DNA of 64,000 nucleotides. Source: Noviherbaspirillum soli. Lineage in GTDB: Bacteria > Pseudomonadota > Gammaproteobacteria > Burkholderiales > Burkholderiaceae_D. Numbering within the stretch: the stretch's first letter is position 1; the number at the start of each line of letters is the position of its first letter. The notes beneath the pieces were generated by a model. It made no database searches, was not told where the DNA came from, and was given only the letters and a program-made list of their open reading frames with translations. Positions 43,551 to 52,811 of this stretch are shown piece by piece. The stretch covers positions 1 to 64,000 of the forward strand of contig NZ_JACYOX010000013.1 of the NCBI RefSeq assembly GCF_015352955.1, read 5' to 3'. The position numbers and the translations under genes were made by a program.

Positions 43551-44213
43551 ATGACTAACAAGCGTTTTCAATTGACCGTACTTGGCGCTGTAGCTTGCGT
43601 TTCGCTGAGCGCGGCCTCCGCCGAACTGGGGCACATGCGTTGGCCGGCAAACAGCACGATCGCGGTGGAGACGGCGCACGAAGCACACGTCATCGTTGAC
43701 CAAGGCACCAAGGCGGACGGCGGCGCGGAATTTGCAGGCCGCGACGGTCGGACCATCGAGAAAGTGCGCGGGGGCGTGAATGCCTGGATCGTGACCGAAC
43801 AGGGCCGCGAGCAGCCCGTTCTCTATCCGAAGGCGGTGGAGTTGGGCGATGCCGGTTTCGACTCCCGGTCATTCAATCTCAGCACCGATGGCATCGTCTT
43901 CTTTGCTTTCAACAAGACCGCCCCGCAAGATGTCCAGCAACTGCAGCGCATCGTTCAGGCAGCCAGGTCCCGCAACGCCGATGTGCGCGTCGTTGGCCAT
44001 GCCGATGAAGTCGGCTCGGACCGCTACAACCAGCGCCTGTCCACCCGCCGGGCCAAGGCGGTGGCGGACTACCTAATCAATGCCGGCATTTCCCCAGACC
44101 AGATTAGCTTTGAAGGCCGTGGCAAGCGGGAACCCGCGGACCTGAATAACCCCGCGAAGAACCGGCGTGCTGTGATTTCCTTTGCCGCCGCCAAAGGAGT
44201 GAAAACACAATGA
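43551..44213 (+). CDS. OmpA-family envelope protein at head of tra operon
   Basis: A 220-residue exported protein with signal peptide (VLGAVACVSLSAASAE). The C-terminal OmpA domain is clear: GIVFFAFNKTAPQDVQQL, VRVVGHADEVGSDRYNQRLS, RRAKAVADYLI and GRGKREPADLNN, the peptidoglycan-binding motif. It overlaps traL by four bases. A peptidoglycan-anchored protein at this place may fix the transfer channel in the wall, by analogy with other secretion systems; it is not standard in F. Confidence 0.85.
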   Translation: MTNKRFQLTVLGAVACVSLSAASAELGHMRWPANSTIAVETAHEAHVIVDQGTKADGGAEFAGRDGRTIEKVRGGVNAWIVTEQGREQPVLYPKAVELGDAGFDSRSFNLSTDGIVFFAFNKTAPQDVQQLQRIVQAARSRNADVRVVGHADEVGSDRYNQRLSTRRAKAVADYLINAGISPDQISFEGRGKREPADLNNPAKNRRAVISFAAAKGVKTQ

Positions 44214-44494
44214 ATGAAGTGGATATCCCACGCTACGTCGATAGCCAGCCCCAGTTGTTTTTCTGGGAAATCGACGAGGCCGTGATCTTTATCGGTCTGC
44301 TCGGTTGCGGCATTGCCATTGGCGGCTGGTTCACCCTGCTGTCCATCATCGCCGGCTACTACGCCGTCAAGGCATTCAAGCGCTTCAAGAACGGCGCTCT
44401 GGACGGCATCCTGCTGCACCTGTGCTATTGGCTGGGCGTCATGAGCCTGAACAAGCACTTCCAGGACTCGACCAAGAGGGACTTTCACCTATGA
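44210..44494 (+). CDS. traL: TraL, pilus assembly protein
   Basis: A 94-residue inner-membrane protein, IPRYVDSQPQLFFWEIDEAV then two hydrophobic helices and a C-terminal RDFHL, the usual length and pattern of TraL/VirB3. It overlaps the OmpA-like gene by four bases and traE by four. Confidence 0.92.
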   Translation: MNEVDIPRYVDSQPQLFFWEIDEAVIFIGLLGCGIAIGGWFTLLSIIAGYYAVKAFKRFKNGALDGILLHLCYWLGVMSLNKHFQDSTKRDFHL

Positions 44495-45138
44495 AGCTGT
44501 CCTTCATGAAGTCGACATGGGAATCCGCCAACAAGGGCACCTCTGTCATGCTGCTGTCGAACGTCGCCCTTGCGCTCGCCTTGGGCGCAATGGTGGTCGA
44601 CAAGCTAATGGACCATGAGCGACTTGTCCTGGTGCCGCCGTATATCGACAAGGCAGTCAAGGTCGGCTGGAAGTCGGCGGATGCGGATTACCTGAAATCG
44701 TTCGGCCTGTATTTCGCCACGCTCTCTGCCAATGTCAGCCCGAAGAACGTCTCCTTCGTGGCGGACTCCCTGTCCGGCATGGTGTCGTCACGGATTTACC
44801 CCGAAGTGCGCAAAAAGCTGCTGGTGCTGGCCGAAGACCCGGTGTTCAAAGCCAACGGCGGTTCGGTGCGGTTCGAGCCGGATCGCGTGGTGTTCGAAGC
44901 CGACACTTCCAAGGTATTCGTCACGGGGAACATGACGACCCAGACTGCCGGCGGCCGGCAGGAATCGGCTGCACTGACCTATGAAATGCGCATCGAGATG
45001 CAGGCGGGCCGCCCCCTGGTCGACGCGCTGACCCACTATCCCGGCAACCAGCCGCACACGCTGAAATGGCTGGAGGGGAATCCGAAGGCTGCCGAGGATG
45101 CCAAGGTCGCTTTACAAGTGAAGGAAACGCAAGAATGA
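44491..45138 (+). CDS. traE: TraE, pilus assembly protein
   Basis: A 215-residue VirB8-like protein with one N-terminal helix (SVMLLSNVALALALGAMVV) and a periplasmic domain including ADYLKSFGLYFATLSANVSP and ALTYEMRIEMQAGRPLV. It bridges channel components. ATG 44491 overlaps the traL stop; its own stop overlaps traK. Confidence 0.92.
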   Translation: MKLSFMKSTWESANKGTSVMLLSNVALALALGAMVVDKLMDHERLVLVPPYIDKAVKVGWKSADADYLKSFGLYFATLSANVSPKNVSFVADSLSGMVSSRIYPEVRKKLLVLAEDPVFKANGGSVRFEPDRVVFEADTSKVFVTGNMTTQTAGGRQESAALTYEMRIEMQAGRPLVDALTHYPGNQPHTLKWLEGNPKAAEDAKVALQVKETQE

Positions 45139-45983
45139 AACGTCTGTTAGTCGCGCTGGCTGTCCTGAGCGCTTTTGCCGCCCAAGCGCAAGATCTGCCG
45201 CCGCCTCCGGGTATCCCCGCTGCAGGTACGCCGGTGGCATTCCATGCGAAGGCAGCCGCACCCAAGCGAATCCTGGAGCAGAAACTGCCGGGGCTGGGCC
45301 TGATGCCAGGCGATAAGCAGGCGACCAAAGCCAATGTCGTTCGCGTCTCATCCGACCGCAATGAAATCATTTATGTGTCGGCAGAATATCCAAACCGGAT
45401 CGCCACCCCTTATGCCGATCCAAAGGTCATCGATGACGACAAGGCGGTGGTGAAGGCGGTTGGCCAGTCGGTATACGTGACCCCGAAAAGCGATGCGCCG
45501 ATTACCCTGTTCGTCTCCAGTCCGTCGCCAAACGATCCGGTCGTGTCGCTGACCCTTGTGCCGAAGAACCTGCCGTCGCAGACCATCATTCTGCAACTGG
45601 ACGAGCCGCTCGCCGCAGTGGGCGCCAAGCCGGAAGAAGAAGCGCCGTCCGACAACGTCTACACCGACCGGATTCGCTATGTCATGCGCCAGATCGCGCT
45701 GGGCAAAACGCCCGAAGGATTCGCCGAAGGTGCGCTGCCAAAAGCCGTGGCCCGCATGGATCAGCTGATGGTCGTGCCGGAAGTGCGGTACTCGGGCTCC
45801 AGCTATGACGTCTATCGCTATCGCGTCGAAAACGTCTCTGATGCGACGGTCGAGATGGACGAGCAGGCTTTTGCGTCGGATGGCGTTCGCGCCGTGGCTA
45901 TCTTCCCGAACGCGATCCTCGAAAAGGGCCAGTCGACGTCTGTTTTCGTCATGGCTGACAAAGCGGCCACGGGAGGCAAGTAA
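45135..45983 (+). CDS. traK: TraK, secretin-like channel protein
   Basis: A 282-residue exported protein (signal peptide ending AAQAQD), the VirB9 counterpart. Beta-rich stretches such as NEIIYVSAEYPNRIATPYAD and TLVPKNLPSQTIIL, and a C-terminal YDVYRYRVENVSD, fit TraK. It forms the outer ring with TraV and TraB. It abuts traB with a one-base overlap. Confidence 0.9.
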   Translation: MKRLLVALAVLSAFAAQAQDLPPPPGIPAAGTPVAFHAKAAAPKRILEQKLPGLGLMPGDKQATKANVVRVSSDRNEIIYVSAEYPNRIATPYADPKVIDDDKAVVKAVGQSVYVTPKSDAPITLFVSSPSPNDPVVSLTLVPKNLPSQTIILQLDEPLAAVGAKPEEEAPSDNVYTDRIRYVMRQIALGKTPEGFAEGALPKAVARMDQLMVVPEVRYSGSSYDVYRYRVENVSDATVEMDEQAFASDGVRAVAIFPNAILEKGQSTSVFVMADKAATGGK

Positions 45984-47209
45984 TGGCCACCTTTGGTGAA
46001 CAATTCAAGAAAAAGTGGGATAACACCCCGCCTGCAGTGCGCGCTGTGACGGCCATTGTGCTGGTCCTCGGCGCGTTGATGATTGGTGCATCCCTCGTGA
46101 TGGGCCCGGCAAAAGCCCAGCCGCAGAAACGCACGGTCGCTGCCAGCGAAACCAACCTGTTGCTGCCAAAGGGCAAAGACAAGACGGTGGAGAAGGTCGC
46201 TGCGGAATCGGCCTCCAACGGCCAGGAAATCGACAAGGTCAAGGCTGAGCTGGCCAAGGAAAAGGCCGATAACCAGGCCATGCTGCAGCGCCTTGAGGCG
46301 TCGGAAAAGTCTCGCACGACCTCGTCCGTCGACTCCGAAGTGGTGCAGGAACTGATAGCGCTGAAAAAGCGGCTTGACGAAGTCGAGAAGAACAAAAGTG
46401 CCGGCCCGGGTCCGAAGCTGAGCGATCCGGTTCCGGTCGGCGCCGCAGGCCTGGCCAACCCGGTGCTGGATGGCGCTACTGCCGCTGCGAGCGACGCGCC
46501 AAGGTCGGATGATGGTCCGAAGCTGCGCGTGATTGGCGGCGACAAGCCTGCTGCGGTCAAGGAATCCAAGAAGGCAGCCAAGGTCTATGCGTACATGCCA
46601 GCCGGCTCGATGGTTGAAGCCGTACTGATGAACGGTATGGATGCGCCCACGAGTGCTGTCTCTCAGAAGAACCCGGTCCCCGCTGTCATGCGCGTGAAGT
46701 CCGATGCCATCCTGCCGAACCACTTCACCCACGATATCAAGGAGTGCTTCGTTCTGGTATCCGGCTTTGGCGTCATGAGTTCCGAGCGTGCGCAATTGCG
46801 TACCGAAACCTACTCCTGCATCCGTGAAAACGGACAGGTGCTGGAAGGGAAGCTGGATGGCTATGTGGTGGGCGAAGATGGACGCGTCGGCGCACGCGGC
46901 CGGCTGGTCAGCAAGCAGGGCAGCCTGATTGCCAAATCGCTGGCCGCAGGTGTTCTTGCCGGTATTGGCCAGGCAGTCACCCCGACCAACGTTCCGCAGT
47001 TGAACCTGAACCCGAGCAGTTATGTACAGACGCAGCGCACGGACGCCAGCACCGTTGCGGAGACTGGCGTGGCGCGCGGCCTGTCCGACGCCTCGAAGGC
47101 GGCTGCCCGTTTTTATCTCGAAATTGCGCGGGAAATGACTCCCGTCGTGGAAATCGATGCCGGCCGCAAGCTGACCATCGTGCTGATCAAAGGTGTGGAA
47201 TTCAAATGA
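45983..47209 (+). CDS. traB: TraB, channel scaffold protein
   Basis: A 408-residue VirB10-like protein. One N-terminal helix (AIVLVLGALMIGASLVMGPA), a coiled coil (about 65-140, GQEIDKVKAELAKEKADNQ), a Pro/Ala linker and a C-terminal VirB10 domain (YAYMPAGSMVEAVLMNGMDA, CIRENGQVLEGKLDGYVVGE). It spans both membranes. Overlaps traV by four bases. Confidence 0.93.
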   Translation: MATFGEQFKKKWDNTPPAVRAVTAIVLVLGALMIGASLVMGPAKAQPQKRTVAASETNLLLPKGKDKTVEKVAAESASNGQEIDKVKAELAKEKADNQAMLQRLEASEKSRTTSSVDSEVVQELIALKKRLDEVEKNKSAGPGPKLSDPVPVGAAGLANPVLDGATAAASDAPRSDDGPKLRVIGGDKPAAVKESKKAAKVYAYMPAGSMVEAVLMNGMDAPTSAVSQKNPVPAVMRVKSDAILPNHFTHDIKECFVLVSGFGVMSSERAQLRTETYSCIRENGQVLEGKLDGYVVGEDGRVGARGRLVSKQGSLIAKSLAAGVLAGIGQAVTPTNVPQLNLNPSSYVQTQRTDASTVAETGVARGLSDASKAAARFYLEIAREMTPVVEIDAGRKLTIVLIKGVEFK

Positions 47210-47850
47210 AAAACCTCAAATTCAACCTGCAAAGCCGCATCGTTGGCCTGGCTCTTGCGATTCCGGTCCTGTTGACCGGCTGCGCATCAACCTTCAATCC
47301 AGGCGGCGAATCGTCCTTTTCTTGCCCCGGTATGCCGCAAGGCATCGTCTGCAAGACCCCGACCGCGGTCTACAAGTCGACGAACCAGATGCCGGCAGAA
47401 ACCGAGAACGATCTGCCGCTTGGCCAGCACCTTGGCGACAAGTCGGGCCCGCCCGCAGGCATGACCTATGTGCTGCCCAAGTCGCTGGATGCGAAAGCCA
47501 CATCAGGTTCGACCACCGGATCGGGCATCGTCAAGACCGGCAAAGCCAAGCCGGTACGCGAAGCCGCGCAAGTCATGCGGATCTGGATTGCGGAATGGAC
47601 CGACAAGAATGATGACCTGCATTACCCCGGCTACCTTTTCACCGAAATCCAGCCGCGCCGCTGGTCGGTCGGCAAGCCGGAAGCCTCGGGTCGCAATACC
47701 ACAGTTCCGTTCCGTGCGGCTGCAGCGCCAGCCGGCGCATCGGGCAAAGAGCAACCTGTCGCCGCCAAGCCTGCCGAGGGTGAGGCGCGTCAGTCGGCGG
47801 CGATGAGCTTGCCGGGATTACCGTCACCCTCGGACATCAACCTCGACTGA
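47206..47850 (+). CDS. traV: TraV lipoprotein
   Basis: A 214-residue lipoprotein with lipobox LLTGC (Cys 26) and the TraV Cys pair in SSFSCPGMPQGIVCKT. VMRIWIAEWTDKNDDLHYPG is a typical C-terminal stretch. It anchors TraK in the outer membrane. A Pro/Ser tail follows. The pilin gene starts 45 bp later. Confidence 0.92.
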   Translation: MKNLKFNLQSRIVGLALAIPVLLTGCASTFNPGGESSFSCPGMPQGIVCKTPTAVYKSTNQMPAETENDLPLGQHLGDKSGPPAGMTYVLPKSLDAKATSGSTTGSGIVKTGKAKPVREAAQVMRIWIAEWTDKNDDLHYPGYLFTEIQPRRWSVGKPEASGRNTTVPFRAAAAPAGASGKEQPVAAKPAEGEARQSAAMSLPGLPSPSDINLD

Positions 47851-47895
47851 TTTTTTTACCACCACAACCACCACCCCCACTCTCTGGAGATTTGT

Positions 47896-48234
47896 ATGAA
47901 ACTGAAACAACAAGCCCTGACCGCCCAGCAAAACGTCATTTCCTTCGCCAAGGAACATCATGCCTTCCTGCTGGCGTTCGTCATCGTCGCCGTCCTCTCC
48001 ATCGGCAGCGCGATCGCCGGCACCGATTCCACTTTCGCCACCGTTTCCACGAACCTGGACGGCTGGATGACCGGCTCGCTGGGCAAGGTGTTCTCACTCG
48101 GCGCTCTGGCGGTTGGCCTGGGCATTGGCGTGATCAAGCAGTCGATCCTGTCGGTTGCAACCGGCGTATCGATCGCCCTGGCATCGTCCATCGGCCCTGG
48201 CGTTCTGACCAACATGTTTTCGGCCACCCTGTAA
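47896..48234 (+). CDS. traA: TraA, type-F pilin
   Basis: A 112-residue prepilin. A long basic leader and hydrophobic stretch end at SIGSAIAGTDS, a signal-peptidase site giving a mature subunit of about 69 residues with two hydrophobic helices (SLGALAVGLGIGVIK, LSVATGVSIALASS) and a basic turn, as in F-pilin. CTCTGGAGAT precedes the ATG. Position after traV matches SXT/R391 order rather than F. A terminator follows, so pilin mRNA may be more abundant than the downstream genes. Confidence 0.88.
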   Translation: MKLKQQALTAQQNVISFAKEHHAFLLAFVIVAVLSIGSAIAGTDSTFATVSTNLDGWMTGSLGKVFSLGALAVGLGIGVIKQSILSVATGVSIALASSIGPGVLTNMFSATL

Positions 48235-48254
48235 TTTAGAACGTGCCGAATTCC

Positions 48255-48282
48255 GGGGAGGCTGCGGCCTCTCCAATTTTTT
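48255..48282 (+). terminator. Partial terminator after traA
   Basis: GGGGAGGC (48255-48262) pairs with GCCTCTCC (48267-48274), then AATTTTTTA. It would reduce read-through from the pilin gene into traC. Confidence 0.7.
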
Positions 48283-48311
48283 AGCCACCTAGACAAAATT
48301 CCATTTCCGCC

Positions 48312-50756
48312 ATGTTCTCCTTCTTCAAATCCTCCAAAGCTTCCAGGCAGCCTTTGCTGATCAATGGCGACCGCAAGTCCGTGCCGTTCGAGAAAATGAC
48401 CGTGCGCGCATGCGACACCGACTCCAATATCTTCTATATGTCGGACGGAAAGGAATTCTATCTGGGGGCTTGCTATACCGGCTTGCCCATCACCGGTGCG
48501 GATGCCGCCACGGTCGAAAAGTTTAAATCGGCCCTGAGCATGCAGATTCCGGCTGGCAGCTTTGTCCAGTTCGCGCTATTGAGCAGCCCGGACGTTGAGG
48601 CGTATCTGGCCCAATACCTCTCAAACAAGGAACAGGCGACGCCGATCCTCAGTGAGTTGGCTACGTCGCACGCAGCCCACTTTCGCGCCGGCGGCGACAA
48701 GCCCCTTGTCCCGACCTCCGGCATCCTGCTGAACCGTCAGCGGATCATGGTCACGATCAAGGTTCCTTGCCCGAATGCCATCCCGACTGACGCCGATATC
48801 CATGCCGCACGCGAAATCACGGACCGCATGTTCGAAGCGATCAAGGCCACCGGCATCAGCCTGAACATGATGGATGCAGAGCAGTATTTGCATACCATGC
48901 GCCTACTGACCCATCTCTGGGAAAAGCCATCCGACGAGTACGACGAACAAAAACCTCTGCGAGAGCAGATCTTCCATACCGGGGACGCGGTCGACTTCAC
49001 CGACAAGGCCACCATCAATTTCCATGATGGCGAATTCTTCGCCAAGGCCATGAGCGTCAAGTTCTTCCCGAAGCGTACCCGCCTGGCTGTGATGAACAGC
49101 ATCATCGGCGATCCGCAAGGCCTCAGCAACCAGATCACCGAGCCTTACTACATGGTCTTGACCCTGCATTATCCTGACCAGGTCGCCAAAGCGGAATGGG
49201 TCAAGAGCCGGTCGGCGATGATCAATCATCAGGTGTTTGGTCCAACCTCGCACATGATCCCGGTATTGGGCTACAAGAAGGCGGGCATCGACACGCTGGT
49301 GCACGAGATGGAAGGGCGCGGCGGTATCCTGTGCGAGCTGAATTTCACCGTCTTTCTTTTCTCAAAGTCGAAAGAGCGCCTCAACAAACTCGCAGCCGGT
49401 CTGCAAGCGTATTACTCATCGATTGGTTTCGAAATGCGCGAGGACAAGCGCATCCTGGAGCCGCTGTTCTACAACCTGCTGCCGCTGAACACGACCCGCG
49501 AAGGCGTCAAGAATCTCTATCGCTTTCACACGATGGCCATCAGCCATGCAGTGCAATTCCTGCCGATTTTCGGTGAATGGACGGGAACGGGCACCTCCGG
49601 CGCCATGATGCTGATGTCGCGCCGGGGACAGCCGGTGCTGTTTGACCTGTTTGATTCGCAGACCAACTTCAACGCCGTGGTCTTTGCCGAGTCGGGTGCA
49701 GGCAAGTCGTTTTTCACGCAACAACTGGTAACCGACTACCTCGCAGAAGGCGCCAAGATTTGGGTCATCGACACCGGTCGCAGCTACGAAAAGGCAGCGA
49801 ATGCGAATAACGGTACCTTCATCGAATTCGACACGGAATCCGATATCTGCCTGAACCCGTTTACGCACATCGATGGCAATCTGGACGAGGAAATGGACAT
49901 CCTCAAGGCGATGATCGCCAAGATGGCCGCGCCAGAGGAAGTCCTGGATGACTACCGCATGGCGTTGCTGGAGCAGGCCATCACCACGACCTATAAGCGA
50001 TACGGCAATGCCTCCACGGTCACCGCGGTGGCGGAGTGCTGCATCCAGTCTCCCGACCCGGAAGCACAGCGTCTCGGCAAGCAGCTCTTTCCGTTCGCCG
50101 GCGGCGCTTACACCCGCTGGTTCGATGGCGAAAACAATCTGAACATGGACAACGCGTTTGTGGTGCTGGAACTGCAGGAACTGAAGTCGAAAAAGGCCTT
50201 GCAACAGGTCATCCTCCTGCAACTGATGGCCCGCATCAACCACGAAATTTTCCTCACGCACGGCCGGCGCAAGATCCTCATTCTGGAGGAAGCGTGGGAG
50301 TCGTTGAATGACCCGGTGATGGGCAAGGCCATGGAAGCTGTGTACCGCAAGGCCCGCAAGCATGACGCTGCCGTGATCGTGGTGACCCAGTCCGTCGCTG
50401 ATCTGTACGGGTCGCCCAATGCGCGCGCCATCTACGAAAACTCGGCCTGGCAGCTGATCCTGAAGCAGAAAGGCGAGTCGATCGATTCCGCCATCGAAGG
50501 CAAACAATTCAAGATCGATTCGTACGGTGCTTACATGCTCAAGTCGGTCCACACTCATTCCGGCAGGTACAGCGAGATCATGATCAAACAATCCGAGAGC
50601 GACTGGGGTATTGCCCGGCTTGTGGTCAGCCCGTTCAGCCAGGTGCTGTTTTCAACCAAGGGCGCCGAGCGCGACGTCATTCTTGATGCAATGAAGCATG
50701 GAGAAAGCGCCATCGATGCCGTTAACGCCTTTCTACAGCACCGCGAAGCTGCCTGA
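48312..50756 (+). CDS. traC: TraC, VirB4-type assembly ATPase
   Basis: An 814-residue ATPase. Walker A AESGAGKSFF (about 455), Walker B RRKILILEEAWESL (about 655) and KARKHDAAVIVVTQSVADL. The N-terminal half matches TraC (FYMSDGKEFYLGACYTGLPI). It powers pilus assembly. The start has a weak ribosome binding site. 34 bp separate it from trbI. Confidence 0.94.
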   Translation: MFSFFKSSKASRQPLLINGDRKSVPFEKMTVRACDTDSNIFYMSDGKEFYLGACYTGLPITGADAATVEKFKSALSMQIPAGSFVQFALLSSPDVEAYLAQYLSNKEQATPILSELATSHAAHFRAGGDKPLVPTSGILLNRQRIMVTIKVPCPNAIPTDADIHAAREITDRMFEAIKATGISLNMMDAEQYLHTMRLLTHLWEKPSDEYDEQKPLREQIFHTGDAVDFTDKATINFHDGEFFAKAMSVKFFPKRTRLAVMNSIIGDPQGLSNQITEPYYMVLTLHYPDQVAKAEWVKSRSAMINHQVFGPTSHMIPVLGYKKAGIDTLVHEMEGRGGILCELNFTVFLFSKSKERLNKLAAGLQAYYSSIGFEMREDKRILEPLFYNLLPLNTTREGVKNLYRFHTMAISHAVQFLPIFGEWTGTGTSGAMMLMSRRGQPVLFDLFDSQTNFNAVVFAESGAGKSFFTQQLVTDYLAEGAKIWVIDTGRSYEKAANANNGTFIEFDTESDICLNPFTHIDGNLDEEMDILKAMIAKMAAPEEVLDDYRMALLEQAITTTYKRYGNASTVTAVAECCIQSPDPEAQRLGKQLFPFAGGAYTRWFDGENNLNMDNAFVVLELQELKSKKALQQVILLQLMARINHEIFLTHGRRKILILEEAWESLNDPVMGKAMEAVYRKARKHDAAVIVVTQSVADLYGSPNARAIYENSAWQLILKQKGESIDSAIEGKQFKIDSYGAYMLKSVHTHSGRYSEIMIKQSESDWGIARLVVSPFSQVLFSTKGAERDVILDAMKHGESAIDAVNAFLQHREAA

Positions 50757-50790
50757 GCCGCCTCTTAAATAAACTTACCGAGAAAAGATC

Positions 50791-51216
50791 ATGTCCGACA
50801 CCAATATCGCCCCAACCACCCTGCCACACCAGGTGGCGGCATCGCCAGCGCCAGCGCCAGCACCAGCCGGCGTGTCTCTCGTCACCGCATGCGTAATCGC
50901 CGCTGTCTTCTCCGCGTTCAGCGGCGTGGCATCCTGGCATTTCGCCTCGCAAAACGTCGGCGGCACCCAGGTCGCAGTCATCGATGCAGGAAAGATCGCC
51001 CGGCAGTCCATGAACGCGACGCTTGCCAAACCCGGCATGAATCCAGAAAAGGCGGCTGCCGAGGCTGACGTTTTTGTCGGCCAGTTGAACAAGACCCTGG
51101 AGGAATACGCAGATGCCGGCATTATCGTCGTCAACTCCAATGTCGCCCTGACTCGCCCGGCAGGCAACGACATTACCAGCACGATTGCCGCCAAGATGGG
51201 CGTGAAGCTCCCATGA
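50791..51216 (+). CDS. trbI: TrbI-like inner-membrane protein
   Basis: A 141-residue protein with an Ala/Pro-rich cytoplasmic start, one membrane helix (VSLVTACVIAAVFSAFSGVA) and a periplasmic part, QVAVIDAGKIARQSMNATLA and YADAGIIVVNSNVALTRP, as in TrbI of F-type systems. It lies between traC and the signal-peptidase-like gene, as in F and SXT. Overlaps the next gene by four bases. Confidence 0.8.
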   Translation: MSDTNIAPTTLPHQVAASPAPAPAPAGVSLVTACVIAAVFSAFSGVASWHFASQNVGGTQVAVIDAGKIARQSMNATLAKPGMNPEKAAAEADVFVGQLNKTLEEYADAGIIVVNSNVALTRPAGNDITSTIAAKMGVKLP

Positions 51217-51779
51217 CCACCCTGTCTCTCCTTGCCCGGTCACAGGGTGCGCGCTGGCGGACCTTCTGGGCTGATGAGGGCAATAGGAAATTTGGTACAA
51301 GGGCGCTACTGTGGACGGCGATTTCGCTTGCCGTGCTATACCCGCTTCTCGCTATGGCCACCCACAATATTCGGATAGGCGTGGACCTTCAGGAAGTGCG
51401 CTGCCTGCCATGGCGGGTGTACCTGCTTGAACTGGGCCGTCCGGAGCAGATGACCAAAGGCGGCTTTGTCGCATTCAAGCCGCAGAATGGCTTGATGGGC
51501 CCCAAGTTCGAAGGCCGCCTGGTCGGGAAAATGATTGCCGGTGTGCCGGGGGATGTCCTGGAAGTGAAACAGGACGTCGCCTATGTCAACGGCAAGCCGG
51601 TGGGGGAACTGGTCCTACTTGCAAAGCTCCATGCCAAGCCCGGCGCATATGACCGCCGCGAGACCATCCCGGCCGGCAAAATCCTCGTTCTCGGCACCGA
51701 GCAACGAAGCTATGACGGACGGTACTGGGGTTTCCTCGATCAGTCAGCCGTCATTGGCACCGTCAAGCCCCTTTTCTGA
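51213..51779 (+). CDS. Conjugal signal peptidase-like protein (S26) with Cys at Ser site
   Basis: A 188-residue inner-membrane protein. After one helix comes EVRCLPWRVYLLE, aligning with the S26 box around the catalytic Ser (S-x-P-x-G-x-Y), but with Cys 64 at the Ser position. The catalytic-Lys box LVGKMIAGVPGD is present (Lys 106), then the end box GKILVLGTEQRSYDGRYWG. It may process pilin or another exported transfer protein. Whether Cys works as the nucleophile is unproven. Confidence 0.8.
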   Translation: MTTLSLLARSQGARWRTFWADEGNRKFGTRALLWTAISLAVLYPLLAMATHNIRIGVDLQEVRCLPWRVYLLELGRPEQMTKGGFVAFKPQNGLMGPKFEGRLVGKMIAGVPGDVLEVKQDVAYVNGKPVGELVLLAKLHAKPGAYDRRETIPAGKILVLGTEQRSYDGRYWGFLDQSAVIGTVKPLF

Positions 51780-51780
51780 C

Positions 51781-51804
51781 AACGTCGCCGTCCTGGCGGC
51801 GTTT
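51781..51804 (+). terminator. Terminator after signal-peptidase gene
   Basis: AACGTCGCC (51781-51789) pairs with GGCGGCGTT (51795-51803) with one mismatch, then TTTATT. The tra operon appears to restart after it. Confidence 0.6.
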
Positions 51805-51825
51805 TATTCCTTGCTGGCAACATAG

Positions 51826-51842
51826 CATACTGTTACAGTATG
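51826..51842. promoter_or_regulatory. Palindromic operator candidate before traF
   Basis: CATACTG, TTA, CAGTATG is a perfect 17-bp inverted repeat lying between the terminator at 51781 and ATG 51869. It suggests a regulated internal promoter for traF-traH-traG. Confidence 0.55.
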
Positions 51843-51868
51843 GGGATGTGTTATGAGTTGGAATAAAC

Positions 51869-52789
51869 ATGCTAGTAAAATCCTTGATGGTCGCCGCCCT
51901 TGCTTTCAGTCTGCCCGTGATGGCGCAGGAAGACCCCGCTGCCGGCCAGTTCTTTTCCCGGAAATCTGAAGGCTGGTACTGGTATATCGACCCCAGGGAC
52001 GAGGTCAAGCCTGAACCGCCGAAGGTGCAGCCTCCCAAGGCGACTGAGAAGGCGGATCCAGCGAAAGCCGCGCCATTTTCGGTGGAATGGCTGCGCACCA
52101 ATATGCCCAAACTGCTTGACGCCGCAGTCAACAATCCCACCAAGGAAAACGTCGAGGCCTATCTCTACGCCCAACGGGTCACCATGGATAAGTCGCAGCG
52201 CTATGCGGAGCAGGCGCAGCGAGTCGTCGCGGCCGACCCGTTTTTGGATGAAAACAACCGTGTGCCGATCGCCTCCTATACCAAGCCGTTCTTTCTTCGC
52301 CAGGCGCAGGAAGGCAAGCTCGATGCGCTCAAGCACATTGCCACCGTTGGCGGACTCTGGGTGTTTTTCGATTCGAAGTGCCATTTCTGTCAGCCCCAGG
52401 TCAATACCGCGAATGAACTGGCCAAGAAATATGGCCTGATCACCAAGTTCATTTCAATGGATGGAAAAGGACTTCCGAACGTCAGGCAGTTTGTCCGTGA
52501 CAGCGGGCAAGCCAAGCGCCTGAACCTCAAGATCACGCCCACGACCGTTCTGGTTGTCCCACCCAATAATTTCTTCGTCGTCTCGCAGGGAATCATGGCT
52601 CAGGACCAGCTCAGCGACCGCATCCTCCTCGCGGCCGACAGCAACGCCCTTTTGCCAAAGGAATTGTCGGCAAAGATGAATTCCTATGACCGCGGCGTGC
52701 TGACCAATGACGACACGCAGCAGGGCCGCTCGGAAGATCCGAAAGTCTGGGTCAAATACCTCAAGGACCGGCTGGAAAGTCGCTATTAA
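51869..52789 (+). CDS. traF: TraF, pilus assembly thioredoxin-like protein
   Basis: A 306-residue exported protein (signal peptide ending PVMAQED). The N-terminal part has QFFSRKSEGWYWYIDP, the TraF signature. The C-terminal thioredoxin-like domain keeps FFDSKCHFCQPQV (Cys-His-Phe-Cys; F TraF lacks the pair) and cis-Pro in ITPTTVLVVPP. With DsbC and DsbA it adds to disulfide chemistry in this transfer system. Confidence 0.93.
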   Translation: MLVKSLMVAALAFSLPVMAQEDPAAGQFFSRKSEGWYWYIDPRDEVKPEPPKVQPPKATEKADPAKAAPFSVEWLRTNMPKLLDAAVNNPTKENVEAYLYAQRVTMDKSQRYAEQAQRVVAADPFLDENNRVPIASYTKPFFLRQAQEGKLDALKHIATVGGLWVFFDSKCHFCQPQVNTANELAKKYGLITKFISMDGKGLPNVRQFVRDSGQAKRLNLKITPTTVLVVPPNNFFVVSQGIMAQDQLSDRILLAADSNALLPKELSAKMNSYDRGVLTNDDTQQGRSEDPKVWVKYLKDRLESRY

Positions 52790-52811
52790 TTTCCTACAAA
52801 GGGCACTACTT

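Noticed and set aside
49416-50591. 391-codon frame antisense to traC
   Set aside because: Long antisense frames are common opposite GC-rich genes; traC on the plus strand is certain.
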